The position numbers and the translations under genes are program-made. The notes below the pieces were generated by a model. It worked only from the letters and a program-made list of their open reading frames with translations. It made no database searches and was not told the DNA's origin. This document shows, piece by piece, positions 10,476 to 20,673 of a stretch of 64,000 nucleotides of DNA; within the stretch, counting starts at the first letter, position 1; every line of letters starts with the position of its first letter. This stretch comes from Epichloe hybrida. Its lineage: Eukaryota; Ascomycota; Sordariomycetes; Hypocreales; Clavicipitaceae. The stretch covers positions 1,116,001 through 1,180,000 of the forward strand of contig JAFEKR010000011.1 of assembly GCA_019022495.1 (NCBI GenBank). The letters are read 5' to 3'.

Positions 10476-11571
10476 ATGCCCACAAACGAACACACAGGCG
10501 GCAACGGCTCTAGCCGCTTCGATCCCACCTTCACCAGCCGTGTCATCAAGACCATGGGCCCCAACATGGAGCCCAGAACCCGACAGGTCCTCTCCAGCCT
10601 GATCACTCACATTCACGACTTTGCTCGCGAAGTCGAGCTCACGCACGACGAGTGGATGGCTGGAGTGCACTTCATCAACTCTGTCGGTCAGACTTCTACC
10701 AAGACGCGAAACGAGGCTCATCGTGTTTCCGACGTTCTTGGTCTTGAATCGTACGTTGCTTTCTTTTTGACTTACTCCAAGCTCTGCTACATCCTCCCTC
10801 ATATTGGAACATCCACGTACTGACCCTTTTTTCTTTTTTTTCTCTTTTTCCTTCCCTTGACGGATAGACTAGTTGATGAGATCGCCAACAAGATCATCGC
10901 CGAAGACGGCGACATCGACCCAACTTCCTCGTCTATCCTCGGCCCATTCTGGTCCCCCGACGCGCCTTTCCGTGACAACGGCAGCACCATCATCCAGAAC
11001 CCCAACCCTCACGGCCGCGTGTGCAAAATGCACGGCACCATCACCGACCTCGTCACCGGCAAGCCTATCCCAGGAGCCGTCTTCGACATCTGGCAGGCCA
11101 GCGCCAACGGCAAATACGACTTCCAGGACCCAGAGAACCAGACACCCAACAACCTGCGAGGCAAGTTCAGGGCCGATGAGAACGGCAAGTACTGGCTCTA
11201 CTGTTACCATCCTACGGCTTACTCGCTGCCCACCGATGGCCCCGCTCACCAGCTTCTCACGCTCATGGATCGTCATCCCATGAGACCAGCTCATATTCAC
11301 ATCATGGTGCGTGAAATTATCTTGTGAAGAAGTCCAACGCAAAAGGCACTAACGCGGAAAAAAATCACAGGTCACTCATCCCGAGTACAAGGGCTGCACA
11401 ACCCAGCTGTACCCCAAGGACGATCCGTGGCTGGAGACGGATACTGTCTTTGCTGTCAAGGATGACCTCGTCGTCGACTTTAAGCCTTACAAGGATGACA
11501 AGGCTACTTTGGAGCTCGAGTACAATGTTTTCTTGTCGCCAAAGGGATACAAGGGCAAGGTCTTTCAATAA
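10476..11571 (+). CDS. Intradiol ring-cleavage dioxygenase (catechol/hydroxyquinol 1,2-dioxygenase family)
   Basis: Non-haem Fe(III) enzyme that cleaves a dihydroxylated aromatic ring between the hydroxyls to give a muconate. Exons: 10476-10750, 10868-11306 and 11371-11571, giving 304 residues. The N-terminal part (about 25-115) is the helical dioxygenase N domain (landmarks [27 protein letters not shown]), then [15 protein letters not shown]. The catalytic beta core carries the four expected iron ligands: Tyr in NGKYDFQDP, Tyr in [10 protein letters not shown], and two His in RPAHIHIM. There is no signal peptide, so it is intracellular. The N-terminal domain places it in the catechol/hydroxyquinol group rather than the secreted intradiol proteins. 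The exact substrate cannot be read from sequence; the adjacent carboxymuconate cyclase hints at a protocatechuate-like route. Confidence 0.93.
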
Positions 11572-12438
11572 AAGAGACGGATTTCGTATGAGAACCAGAT
11601 ATCGAAGAAGATCCAGGGGTGAAGGAATATTGAAGGGGGAAGACGGAGCATGGTGAGGAAATTGCATTGGATAAATTATATGGATAAATGACATGGGAAA
11701 GTTTCTACATGGTATGATCCAGTTTGGCGTTTGGATGAGGTGGCATGTTTGAATGATTAGGAGTTTTCGTCATTTTCTAAGATGTGAAAAGAGCACGTTA
11801 CTTGGATTGTTTCTGTGCCTTCTCGAGATGTGTATGTAATAAGTGCGACGATGTTCTGATCTGGAAGCCATGTACCGGGTAGCTTGGGTTTGCAGAGGGC
11901 CATAATTGGCCGCGATAAGATAAGCCACACGGGCCGTTGTCACAGCAACAACGCCCTCTAGTAAACAATAGCAATACCCGCCAAGCTAGCCTCAGCTAGG
12001 CAACGGGAGCCGTTTGAAACCCTTGTCCTATGAACGATGCCGCCGTTCTGTTCATCAATCCTGCTATTATAATACCACTTGGTGTGCACGCCGCATGGTG
12101 CCTCTTTTCGCAGCCTCTTCTTCTTCTCGCTTCATCTTTTTTGCTTCGTGTTTGGTAATATCTGCTCTACTTGTTCTGCTACCCAAGCGGGGCCCAGGTC
12201 GTCGTCATCGCAGCAGCCCATTTCCACAGACGCTCCCTCGAGTGGCTTGTGGTGATAACGTGGTGATAACGTGGTGACAACGGGGAGAAAAGGCCGGAAT
12301 ATTGAAGCATATAGCAAAGATCTCCCCAGCTCTTCTCCGCTCATCCCGTTTCTTCACCGTCAACAACCTCCTGCCAGCTTTGGCAGCCCTTCTGCAGCAG
12401 CGTCAGTCGACAGCCAGCAGACCTGGCAGCAAGACAAC
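11572..12438. other. Intergenic region
   Basis: 3' region of the dioxygenase and leader of the FH3 protein. Upstream ATGs in frame with the next gene occur (for example at 12271), so that gene's start is not certain. No other gene seen. Confidence 0.5.
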
Positions 12439-14781
12439 ATGGTAGGACAATTCGTCAGGAGCAATCCGGGTGCTCTCGGCGAGCTGCCGCAGAATCACCT
12501 GGGATCCGCTCCTCGGTCTCCCAGCAGGGCTGGCGATGAAGGCCGGGATGACACGGCTCGAAATAGTGCACGTTCACCGACGAAATCTGTATTGGGCAAG
12601 CTTCCCTTTCGGTCCGGTGGCGGCGACAAGGGGTCTTCACGAACGACTGAATCTCGAGATGTGTCGCCCAAGAAGCCGAAGAAAACAAAGTCCGGCACGA
12701 ACCTGGCTGGGTTACTATCTCGTCCCAAATCGCTCCGGAATCTGTACAAAACGGCGACCGATGATGAAAATCGAGCCAAAGACAAAGAGAACGTGACTCC
12801 CAGTGGCACGCCCAGCTCTGAGAGGCCACCACCACCCATCTTTTCTCAATTCGCCTCGGAAAGAACAACTGCGTCGCAGCAGGGACATGATTCGGAGCCC
12901 ATGTCAACCAAAGTGGCTCAAGACCGGCCAAAGTCAATGCAAGCTCCCAGACCACAGCTTGATCGTGCTCAATCCTCGTCACCTTCCAAGACGCAAGGCT
13001 GTGCTGCCAGGCCAGTGTCCGTGTTACCCGACCAAACACGCCGCAACAAGTTCTTCAGCGGTCTTGGTCATGCCCGTTCGAAAACGACCGTATCGAGCCC
13101 CACGAGTGAGATTCCGGAGCTGCAGATAAAGCCCGAGGATATCAATCAACAACTTGAGGCTCTCTTGGATCGACGAAACATCCCCGAGAATCAGCGATAC
13201 AAGATGCGCAATCTGAATGACACAATCAAGCTGGAGTTCATTCGACAGGATCATGCTGAAATGCAAGCCGCAAAGGTGGAACGGTCCAGTGCTGCTGGCA
13301 CAGCAAGCAGCATGGCTAGCAACGATCGGGTCATCAGCAGCAGCGGAAACAGTCCCAATGCCGAGGATGAGCGACCGAAGCGCAGTCGTGGAAGAAGCTT
13401 CACTTTTTCACGGGGTAAGAAGGATTCCAGCTCGCCGACGAAGAAGCCCAAGGGAGAAGGCACTCTGGGTCGGCATTTTCGAAGCAGGTCGACGGATAGC
13501 ATTGCTTCCGAATCCCATCCCTCCTCCTCTGGCCAGTCGGCAGGGGCAGGGTTCTTGTCCAAGATGAAAACTCAGCAAGGCCCATCCGATTATGTTGCGT
13601 ATCTGAGAAAAGTCCAGCAGCCGGAACTTGTCGAGGTAGGTAAGCTACACAAGCTGCGGCTCTTGCTTCGAAATGAGACTGTCGCCTGGATCGAGGACTT
13701 TATTCAACAGGGCGGCATGCACGAAATTGTTGGTTTGCTCAACCGAATCATGGAGGTCGAGTGGAGGTATGCCCGATGCGAACCAGACAAAAATGCTTCC
13801 ATCAAGTTTGAAACTAACTCTTGTGTGTCTAGGGAGGAGCATGAAGATGCCTTGCTGCACGAAAACCTGCTCTGCCTCAAAGGTCTCACAACAACGGCCA
13901 AGGCGATGGAATATCTTGAGTGTGTTCAAGCAGACTTGTTTCCCAAGCTCCTGCACTTGCTTTTTGACCCAGAAAAGAAGGGCCCGAGCGAGTTCACGAC
14001 TCGCAACATCATCACATCGGTTCTACTTGCCTACATCGAGTCCGCCGCCCCCGTGGAACAAATGATACGAGCCAAGAATGTCTTGGGCCATCTTCGCGAC
14101 AAGCCCAGTAAAGAAGCCGAGCGACCTCTTCCGTTTGTCTTGGAGATGAGACAGGAGCGACCGTACCGCGTGTGGTGCAAGGAAGTTGTCTCAGTGACCA
14201 AGGAAGTCTTTTGGATCTTCCTGCACAACCTGAACGTTGTCTCATTGCCCAGCGATAAGACGGCCCAGCCCGGCCACACTGGTCAGGACAGTCGAGGCTC
14301 CAGCGATGACACGAATGGACCTTTTGGATACATGCTTCGCCATTTCCCTCGAGAGCGTCCGCCGGTTCCTGCTGCGCCTTATGTCGGCGGTGTCGAGTGG
14401 GACGCAACAAACTATCTTGCTTCCCACCTCGACCTGATGAACGCCATCATTGCGTGTGCAGCCACGTCCCTGGAACGCAACAAACTACGAGCAGAGTTTC
14501 GCATCTCGGGCTGGGAGCGATGTTTGGGCGGCAGCCTCCGCATCTGCAAGGAGAAGTTTTACGGCAGCGTACACGTTGCATTGCGAACCTGGGTTGCCGC
14601 AGCTGCTGAAGACGGCTGGGACGTCAGAGACGTTCGGTTCGGCCCTGCCCCCCAGCCAAGGTCTCCCCAGAAACCAGGAGCTGGTCAGAAGCCCAAGGCT
14701 GAGCCTGCACCCAAGTTGGACATGCCCAAGCTCGACTTTGGCCTTGATCAGCAGCCTGGCGCCAAAGATGCATGGCTGTGA
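12439..14781 (+). CDS. Formin-type GBD/FH3 domain protein without FH2
   Basis: Long disordered N-terminus with SPTKSVLGKLPFR, SGTNLAGLLSRPKSLRNLYK and many Ser/Pro/Lys stretches, then a Rho-GTPase-binding/FH3 armadillo region. Landmarks: PEDINQQLEALLDRRNIPEN, QRYKMRNLNDTIKLEF, PSDYVAYLRKVQQPELVEVG, LHKLRLLLRNETVAWIEDF, NLLCLKGLTTTAKAMEYL, FTTRNIITSVLLAYIE, GYMLRHFPRERPPVPAAPYV. The protein ends with a Pro/Lys tail, and no FH1/FH2 actin-nucleating region follows. An intron at 13767-13832 (66 nt, GT-AG) is likely because it interrupts VEWR-EEHEDALLHENL; it is a multiple of three, so an unspliced read also stays open. With it removed the protein has 758 residues. The start at 12439 (MVGQFVRSNPG) is chosen over upstream in-frame ATGs because the leader before it is not protein-like. 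Probable role: polarity or cytokinesis adaptor of a small GTPase. Confidence 0.85.
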   Translation: MVGQFVRSNPGALGELPQNHLGSAPRSPSRAGDEGRDDTARNSARSPTKSVLGKLPFRSGGGDKGSSRTTESRDVSPKKPKKTKSGTNLAGLLSRPKSLRNLYKTATDDENRAKDKENVTPSGTPSSERPPPPIFSQFASERTTASQQGHDSEPMSTKVAQDRPKSMQAPRPQLDRAQSSSPSKTQGCAARPVSVLPDQTRRNKFFSGLGHARSKTTVSSPTSEIPELQIKPEDINQQLEALLDRRNIPENQRYKMRNLNDTIKLEFIRQDHAEMQAAKVERSSAAGTASSMASNDRVISSSGNSPNAEDERPKRSRGRSFTFSRGKKDSSSPTKKPKGEGTLGRHFRSRSTDSIASESHPSSSGQSAGAGFLSKMKTQQGPSDYVAYLRKVQQPELVEVGKLHKLRLLLRNETVAWIEDFIQQGGMHEIVGLLNRIMEVEWRYARCEPDKNASIKFETNSCVSREEHEDALLHENLLCLKGLTTTAKAMEYLECVQADLFPKLLHLLFDPEKKGPSEFTTRNIITSVLLAYIESAAPVEQMIRAKNVLGHLRDKPSKEAERPLPFVLEMRQERPYRVWCKEVVSVTKEVFWIFLHNLNVVSLPSDKTAQPGHTGQDSRGSSDDTNGPFGYMLRHFPRERPPVPAAPYVGGVEWDATNYLASHLDLMNAIIACAATSLERNKLRAEFRISGWERCLGGSLRICKEKFYGSVHVALRTWVAAAAEDGWDVRDVRFGPAPQPRSPQKPGAGQKPKAEPAPKLDMPKLDFGLDQQPGAKDAWL

Positions 14782-15553
14782 TGGCGTTGAGTCGTCTTGG
14801 CATCATGACGATGAGCAGACACATGATCAACTAAGGAAGGAAGGAAATCACAGCACATGGCTCGGTGTACGGAGAGAGCACCGTAGTGCCACCCATCGTG
14901 CAATATTCATTTTCGTTTCGGGAAAGGAGCAGACGTGAATTTGGGACCAGTCATTCACTCCCTTGTGCTTGCGCACGTCACGTCACATCACGTCACGTTT
15001 TTTTCATCACGAGGTTTTTTTCTTTCCCCTTTTCTATTCCATTCATTGGGCCAATAAGGTTGCATTTTGGGAAATATTCTTCTTCTTCTCCATTGTCGAT
15101 AATACAATGTATAGGATTGCAAGTAGGGGCTGCTGCATGGGTATGATTGCATTGGTTATATGAATGAATTGATGACATAATGAGACATGGGCTGTTATAC
15201 ATGTCTCCTCCATCTCAATGGCAGCACAGAAAGATTGCATGTGCCATTTCTGCATGTTGGTGCTGAAAAGCGACCTATCAGACCGACATGCAGTAGTCTT
15301 AGTGACTCTAGTCTAGCCTATTGTATGTAAAAACACTGATTATCTGGTCTGGTCTGTCTGTCTACATAGACATGCTCGCGTTCATTCCGATCCAGTCAAG
15401 TCAATCAGTATCGTGCACTGTCATTTTTCATTTCGGCTAGTGCGTCAGACGAAGAAGGGGAAAAGTCGGTCTAGCAGCGCGCGGCCCTTGCATGTGCGTG
15501 AGCGAGTGAACGATTCGCGCGAGTTGTTTATTACAATGCAGCCCATCTGCAAT
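14782..15553. other. Convergent intergenic region
   Basis: A repeated CGTCACGTCACATCACGTCACG patch lies near 14975-14998. No gene seen. Confidence 0.5.
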
Positions 15554-16440
15554 CTACCGGTGGAGTTGAAAGGCATCATATACCGACATGCCCTTGAGCA
15601 CATCCTCCTTGACCTTGTCATCTGCCGAGGTCAACCTGGGCAGCATTTCCAAAACCTGGTCGACCTTGTCCCGGGGGATGACGACGACGCCGTTGGCCGG
15701 GTCCTGGAAGGCGATGTCGCCGGGAGAGACGTTGACTCCGTTGATGTCGAGAGGCACTTGGAGGGCCCAGGGGATGCTGCTCCCTCCCGATCCAACGGTT
15801 GACTGGCCGAGGGCGAGAATCTGGTCCATTCTGGTTTAGGTTTTCCCTAAAAGAAAGAAAAGAAAAGAAAGAAAGAAGAAAGGGGGGGGGGGGTTTCACC
15901 CACCGGCAGCTTGGTGCTCCTCAGTTCCTGCACGTCTCTGACCCGGCCGGCGACAATGATGCCCTCGACTCGTCGCATCTTCATGCGCAGCGCCATGATG
16001 CCGCCGCAGATGGCGTTGGTCTGGCCGGGGGCTTGCTTCATGACCACAAAGGTACCGGGTTCCGAGACATCGGCCCAGTGAGTGTCCTTTGGCACGTTGG
16101 GAGCCGGGGCGGCCGGGGTCTCGCCCTTGGCGGCGAACAGGATCGTGGACACGGGCGCGATGGTGGTCATGGTCGGCGAGGCTGCGTCGCTGGAGCTGGA
16201 GGGCTTGCTACTGTAGGGGGCCAGGTCTGCGAGGTAGCCTGCTCCGGGGACCTTGAGCTTGAGGAGGGCGTCCGAGATATCGCAGGCTGTGTATTGCTGG
16301 AGTTTGGCCACGGTGGCTTGTGGCAGCGTCGTCGCCGTCGACATGGCTTGTGACGCGGTTTGTTGGCGGGGACAAATGGATTGGAGCCGAAGACGAGGCT
16401 TGCGTATCCAGGGAGCGATTCGCATGTACACCGTACTCAT
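15554..16440 (-). CDS. RraA-like / HMG-CHA aldolase family protein
   Basis: Member of the RraA/4-hydroxy-4-methyl-2-oxoglutarate aldolase fold, which includes class II pyruvate aldolases, oxaloacetate decarboxylases and proteins once called dimethylmenaquinone methyltransferases. Exons on the minus strand: 16440-15904 and 15820-15554 (267 residues). Landmarks: TACDISDALLKLKVPGAGYL, FVVMKQAPGQTNAICGGIMA, EGIIVAGRVRDVQELRST (the Arg-Asp pair is the family active-site signature), GQSTVGSG, VSPGDIAFQDPANGVVVIP. The intron acceptor at 15821-15822 is chosen because it restores RSTKLP-ILALGQSTVG. Starting at 16440 adds an Arg-rich, acid-free segment (MSTVYMRIAPWIRKPRLRLQ) that resembles a mitochondrial presequence; a cytosolic form could start at the ATG complementary to 16342-16344. 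The substrate is not predictable. Confidence 0.85.
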
Positions 16441-17864
16441 TTCTTCTTTTAATTTTTTTTTTTTTTTTTCAATTTTCAATTCTCTTTTTTCCACACCATC
16501 TCTGTCTGTTTTCCTAATCGGCGGTTCGCGGCTCGTGATGTGATGGATGATGGCGTTTGAGGGGGTTCAGTTGTCGACCCGAAGGCCGAGCCGAGGTGCT
16601 TTTGCTGTGCTCTTTCCAATTATAGCCCAAATTATGTAGTTGGCTGGTACATACGACCACAGCCGCCAGCCAAATCCGGATCCCGTCCGATCTCCGCTAG
16701 ATAATCTGGCGAGCGCTAGATTAGTAGTTGAGTCGGTGACGATCAGCGAATACCTAGTGTTGTATGTTTTTATTTTTGCTCCTTCAAGGGTGTTCCGTTG
16801 TTCTTCCTGTTATCGCGAGCCCCCTCGACGAATCAATAACTTGTTCCTCCCCGTCAAAGTCTCCGCCCGATACGCCGGGCATTGATGCTCGGTATTGTTA
16901 CTTCCCGTAGTCCGTAATACGGAAGTAGATGGCTTATCTGTCCCCACAACTGAACTGGCAAATCGCCCGTGTGTTAGACCAAACGGCTATTAGGCCACAA
17001 CTTATTACAAGTCAACGGGATTCCAAGGTAGCTAGCTATCGTGCCTCTGTTAGTCCAACTTCTCGCCGTCTACCATGCCTTTTTCTGGCTTGACGTGCAT
17101 TTGTTCAATCATTCCACGGAATGCAGCATCTGGAGGTATAGATAGGGAGCGCAAGGCGGTGACGGGTGGTTGGTTGAGAAGAAGACATGTGAAAAGGAGA
17201 AAGCGCTGGTAGGGCGCAGGCCAAATTGAGTCGTGTCAAGTCGTGTCAAGTCGTGTCATGTCATCATCCTGTAGTTGTATCATGTCTCGGGTCACGTTTG
17301 ACTCTTTGTCAGCGCATAACCTCATGCACCAACTAACAAGTTGGCGTGGAGAAGCCATGAGCTTCTGCTGGATAAATTAAAAGTGAAGAAGTGATCAATT
17401 CGATCCCAGGCAAGCCAGACAGCTCGAGCTTGCCAACTTTTGGCCTCAAAGCCTCACACCACTCACAAGCCGTGACGCACCCAGAATGCCCCTCTTCTTT
17501 GAAAAGGTCCCCTCTTTGCGTACGGATCCGTAGTCCGTATTTGCCACTGACTTGACCTGATTTGGCTGGCTGTTAATCCGTATACTTTTGCTTCTTCTCT
17601 CTCTTGTCTTCACCTTGCCCAGCCGCCTATTATCTCATATCTCATCCTGCCTCATCAGCAAGCTCCCAGCGCAAACAACGCCCACGCCCAAGCCCATGCC
17701 GGGTTGCGCCACACTCCACCAGGAAAGAGCAAAATACCACAGAACCGAGTGCCGTCCATTTGCCTGCAAGGCGATGCCCGCCTGGGCACTACTCCAAGTG
17801 CAGCCCACGAATCTGGAGACGAACTGCGCATGTTGCTAGGGTCGTCCAAACCCTGTCGGTGACA
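16441..17864. other. Intergenic region
   Basis: Divergent upstream regions of the RraA-like and WBP2-like genes, about 1.4 kb. Contains a T-run near 16448-16468, GTAGTCCGTAATACGGA near 16907-16923, GATCCGTAGTCCGTA near 17525-17539 and a 10-bp tandem repeat. No gene recognised. Confidence 0.5.
17231..17258. repeat. 10-bp tandem repeat TCGTGTCAAG
   Basis: Three copies, the last imperfect. Confidence 0.85.
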
Positions 17865-19066
17865 ATGTCGATAAAGTAAGCCTCTCAGCATTCAGCGTCA
17901 AACGACTGGTCCCTTTCTCTCGAGTCCTTCTTTCAGTTCCTTGTCTCGATTCACTCCCGCTACACCCCTCGCCTCACCGTCACCCTCATCATTGGCCCTG
18001 CCCTTTCACGTTTTGCATGTGTCTCTTGATGTCTACTTCTTGGCCCTTGCCTCAGCCGACTCAGCCAACATCATGTGTTGAACTATCTACCACTCACTTT
18101 ATTCTACCCATCATCGGCGCACTTGCCATTCACTTTTTCATCCCAGGCATATATACATGTCTTCATATGTATACATGAATGCATCCAGCCATCTCCATCA
18201 TCTCCACCACCTGGCTCCATGGGTAGATGCACCGCGGTATTCTCACCATGGAAAATCCGCTTGACTATCTGATCACCAGTCCACCACGTCCCAGACGGCC
18301 GACTAACCATGACTCTACTGCTAGCTGGGTCATGCTTAACCAGGGAGGGTTTGTCAAGTTGGGAAACGAGCGGATTCTTCTCAAGCTCGATTCAAGAATA
18401 TCATGCGAGTTGTCTGTGCCCCAGGAGCTGAAGGCTCGATGCTCTCCTTTCCAGTGTAAAAGCGACAAGGGGACGCTATTTCTCACAAACAAAAGAGTGA
18501 GTCGTGCAAGTGTATATAAGCTACAACGCCACGTCCGCTAAGTTTGCCGCGACTTGATTTAGATTGTGTATCTGCCCGCCAAACCCACACAAGAACCAAG
18601 ATTCGAATCTTTCAGCGCGCCAATTCTCAAATTTCAAGATTCAAGTACCTCATCATCCATGTGGTGGGGTTGGGTCTGGAAGTCGGACTGTATCCCCGTT
18701 TCTGGAGGGGGGATCCCGCCTGACTTGCCAAGGATAGAAGTCAAAATAACATTTTCTGATGGAGGAATGATGGAGTTTAATGAAACATACATAAGACTAC
18801 GAGAGAGGCTGTTCCAGTACCAGGAAATGCGAAGGGAGATGGGTTCTGGAGCGGATATTCCTGACAAGCCTTTACCCGCATACGAAGCCTCCGGAAATCA
18901 GCCGATTGAGGCAGCAACTTCTTTGGATGTTGCAGGGAATAATGGGTCAAACATTTCTCCCAGTCGTCGCGCACCCGACGAACCACCGCCCAATTATGAC
19001 GAAGCACAGGCGCAACAATTGAGCATGCGACTTGAAGACCATGTTCGCGGTGAAGCAGGGTCTTGA
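17865..19066 (+). CDS. WBP2-like GRAM/PH-fold protein with PPxY motif
   Basis: Fungal relative of the WW-domain-binding protein 2 family, with a lipid-binding GRAM domain and PPxY motifs that recruit WW-domain proteins such as Rsp5-type ubiquitin ligases. Three exons are inferred: 17865-17875 (11 nt, encoding Met-Ser-Ile and two bases of Asn), 18325-18496 and 18563-19066, giving 228 residues. The micro-exon is chosen because joining GATAAA|GTAAGC to TGCTAG|CTGGGTC yields MSINWVMLNQGGFVKLGNER, the start I recall for the fungal family. Further landmarks: GTLFLTNKRIVYLPAKPT, SFSAPILKF, PVSGGGIPPDLPRIEVKITF, and a C-terminal EPPPNYDEAQAQQ with PPNY. An alternative unspliced start at 18248 (MENPLDYLITSPP) exists but gives an N-terminus unlike the family. 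Confidence 0.82.
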
Positions 19067-19756
19067 TTTCTCAGATGGTCATTTTTTTCTGAGCAATAAG
19101 AACTCGGACGGGTTCCATCTTGTTCCTGTTCAAATTTCACGTGAAAAGAAGTTGGCTTCGAACAGTTTATACAATCACGAATGTGTTACAGAGATGATGA
19201 GATTCGCGGCATGCATATTGGCCAGTCCGTGGCTTCTACGGCGCTGGTAGCCAAAAACTGTCCACCGCAGTGGGCTTGGGTCAGCATTGTTGTTTACGGT
19301 CCTTTTTATTCGTCGTATTCTTTTCATTTTCCTACTTCTGTCATTTTTTTTTCTTTCTCTTTCTAGTCATTTGCTCTACTTTCCATTTCCAACACATGCC
19401 AATTGGGAAGCTGGAACAGCCAAGAGCATGGCGGCGTAGTCGTCATCGGGACTGTCAATGCAATGGTTGAATAGACATCTGTGTTGGGTAGCCCTCGGGC
19501 GCGGTGCAGTAGTGCTCATATGTACGTCGCGAATAAATGAAGCTACCTCAGCAAAGGCCTCAAATCTGGTGCGCATGTGATGCTGCACGTGATTTGTTGA
19601 GTTCCCTCCCAGCGGGTTCAATCCACCAATCAATGTGCACCAATTCCGGATCAGTTTTCGACTTTGACCCGACCGACCTCGCATGATCTTGGTCAGACCA
19701 CCGCAAACCACACATCACGTACAATCCTTTCCGTTGTGATCCACCGAACCGTCACG
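19067..19756. other. Intergenic region
   Basis: Between the WBP2-like gene and Qcr6. T-rich (TTTTTTTTCTTTCTCTTTC near 19345). No gene seen. Confidence 0.5.
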
Positions 19757-20673
19757 ATGGGTATTTGGGACGCCCTTTCCGAGATTGTCGAGGCCGTGAC
19801 GCCATGGAGTGTCGTTGAGGCTGAGGCCCCGGCTGAAGAGTCCAAGGTAAGGGATTCCATTTTTATCCTTCCCCTTGATGCACGAACTTCCTAGGCCGTT
19901 GACACCGCTAACCGGTGCGGCACCATATTGATGCCTACACACAACTTCGGAACACAATTTCTAATGGAATAACCTTGGCAGGAGGAGCAGGCCGCCGATA
20001 CCGAGTCCAAGGACGGAGATGCTACCGAGGAGTCAACCGAGGAGTCCAAGGATGAGGAAGCCACTGAAGACGCCGACGAGGAAGACGATGAAGAAGAGGA
20101 GGAGGAGGAGGAGGAGGAGGAAGACGACGAGGAAGAGATTGTCGACCCTAAAGAAACTCTCGAGGAAGGTTCGTAACAATTGTCTGCCATTGGTCATCAA
20201 TCCGAGAGCATATGGCCAAGGACGTCATGGTCCTCGGTTATTTGCGAGAGGGACTTACGTCTTTGCCCACCACGTCAATTGTTTGCATATATCCATCCAC
20301 TGGCGCTTTTCCTGACTGATTTGTTGAACCATACAGAGTGCAAGAACTCTGCTCAATGCACTCCCGCCAAACACCACTTTGATGAGTGCGTTGAGCGCGT
20401 CCAGCAGCAGGAGAGTGAGGGCGAGGCCAAGGAGGACTGCGTCGAGGAGTGTACGTTTTTGACCCAGCTTTCCCCAAAGACCCCGCCAACCAGGCTCGAC
20501 CTATTGCTTGTCTCATCCAAGCGGTGTTTCTGTTTGATGTGGACGAATTGGACCCCCTTCGCACTCCTGTTATCCTTATGTTCAAATGCAACTAACTTGT
20601 GTCTGCAGTCTTCCACCTCGCCCACTGCGCTACCTCCTGCGCCGCACCTAAGCTTTGGTCCAAGCTGCGATAA
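19757..20673 (+). CDS. qcr6: Ubiquinol-cytochrome c reductase hinge subunit (Qcr6)
   Basis: Small acidic subunit of mitochondrial respiratory complex III, which helps dock cytochrome c at cytochrome c1. Four exons: 19757-19846, 19982-20168, 20337-20450 and 20609-20673, giving 151 residues. The protein starts MGIWDALSEIVEAVTPW and passes through a very acidic middle (Glu run coded by GAG/GAA repeats around 20088-20130). It ends in the conserved twin-Cys helical hairpin: ECKNSAQCTPAKHHFDECVE, then EDCVEEFFHLAHCATSCAAP and KLWSKLR. The Cys spacing and the C-terminus match the family. Three introns in 456 coding bases is dense. The acidic tract is a microsatellite and probably variable in length. 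Confidence 0.94.

Noticed and set aside
13767..13832. Possible in-frame coding of the 66-nt segment in the FH3 protein
   Set aside because: It starts GTATGC and ends TCTAG, and it interrupts a conserved helical stretch, so I treat it as an intron although the frame stays open.
15799..16353. A 184-codon plus-strand frame opposite the RraA-like gene
   Set aside because: Its Gly/Val/Arg-rich translation mirrors the coding strand below; the minus strand has clear family motifs and splice sites.
15554..16440. RraA-like aldolase as a member of the aromatic-catabolism pair
   Set aside because: Some family members end the protocatechuate 4,5-cleavage route, but the nearby enzymes are of the intradiol (ortho) route and an unrelated gene lies between.
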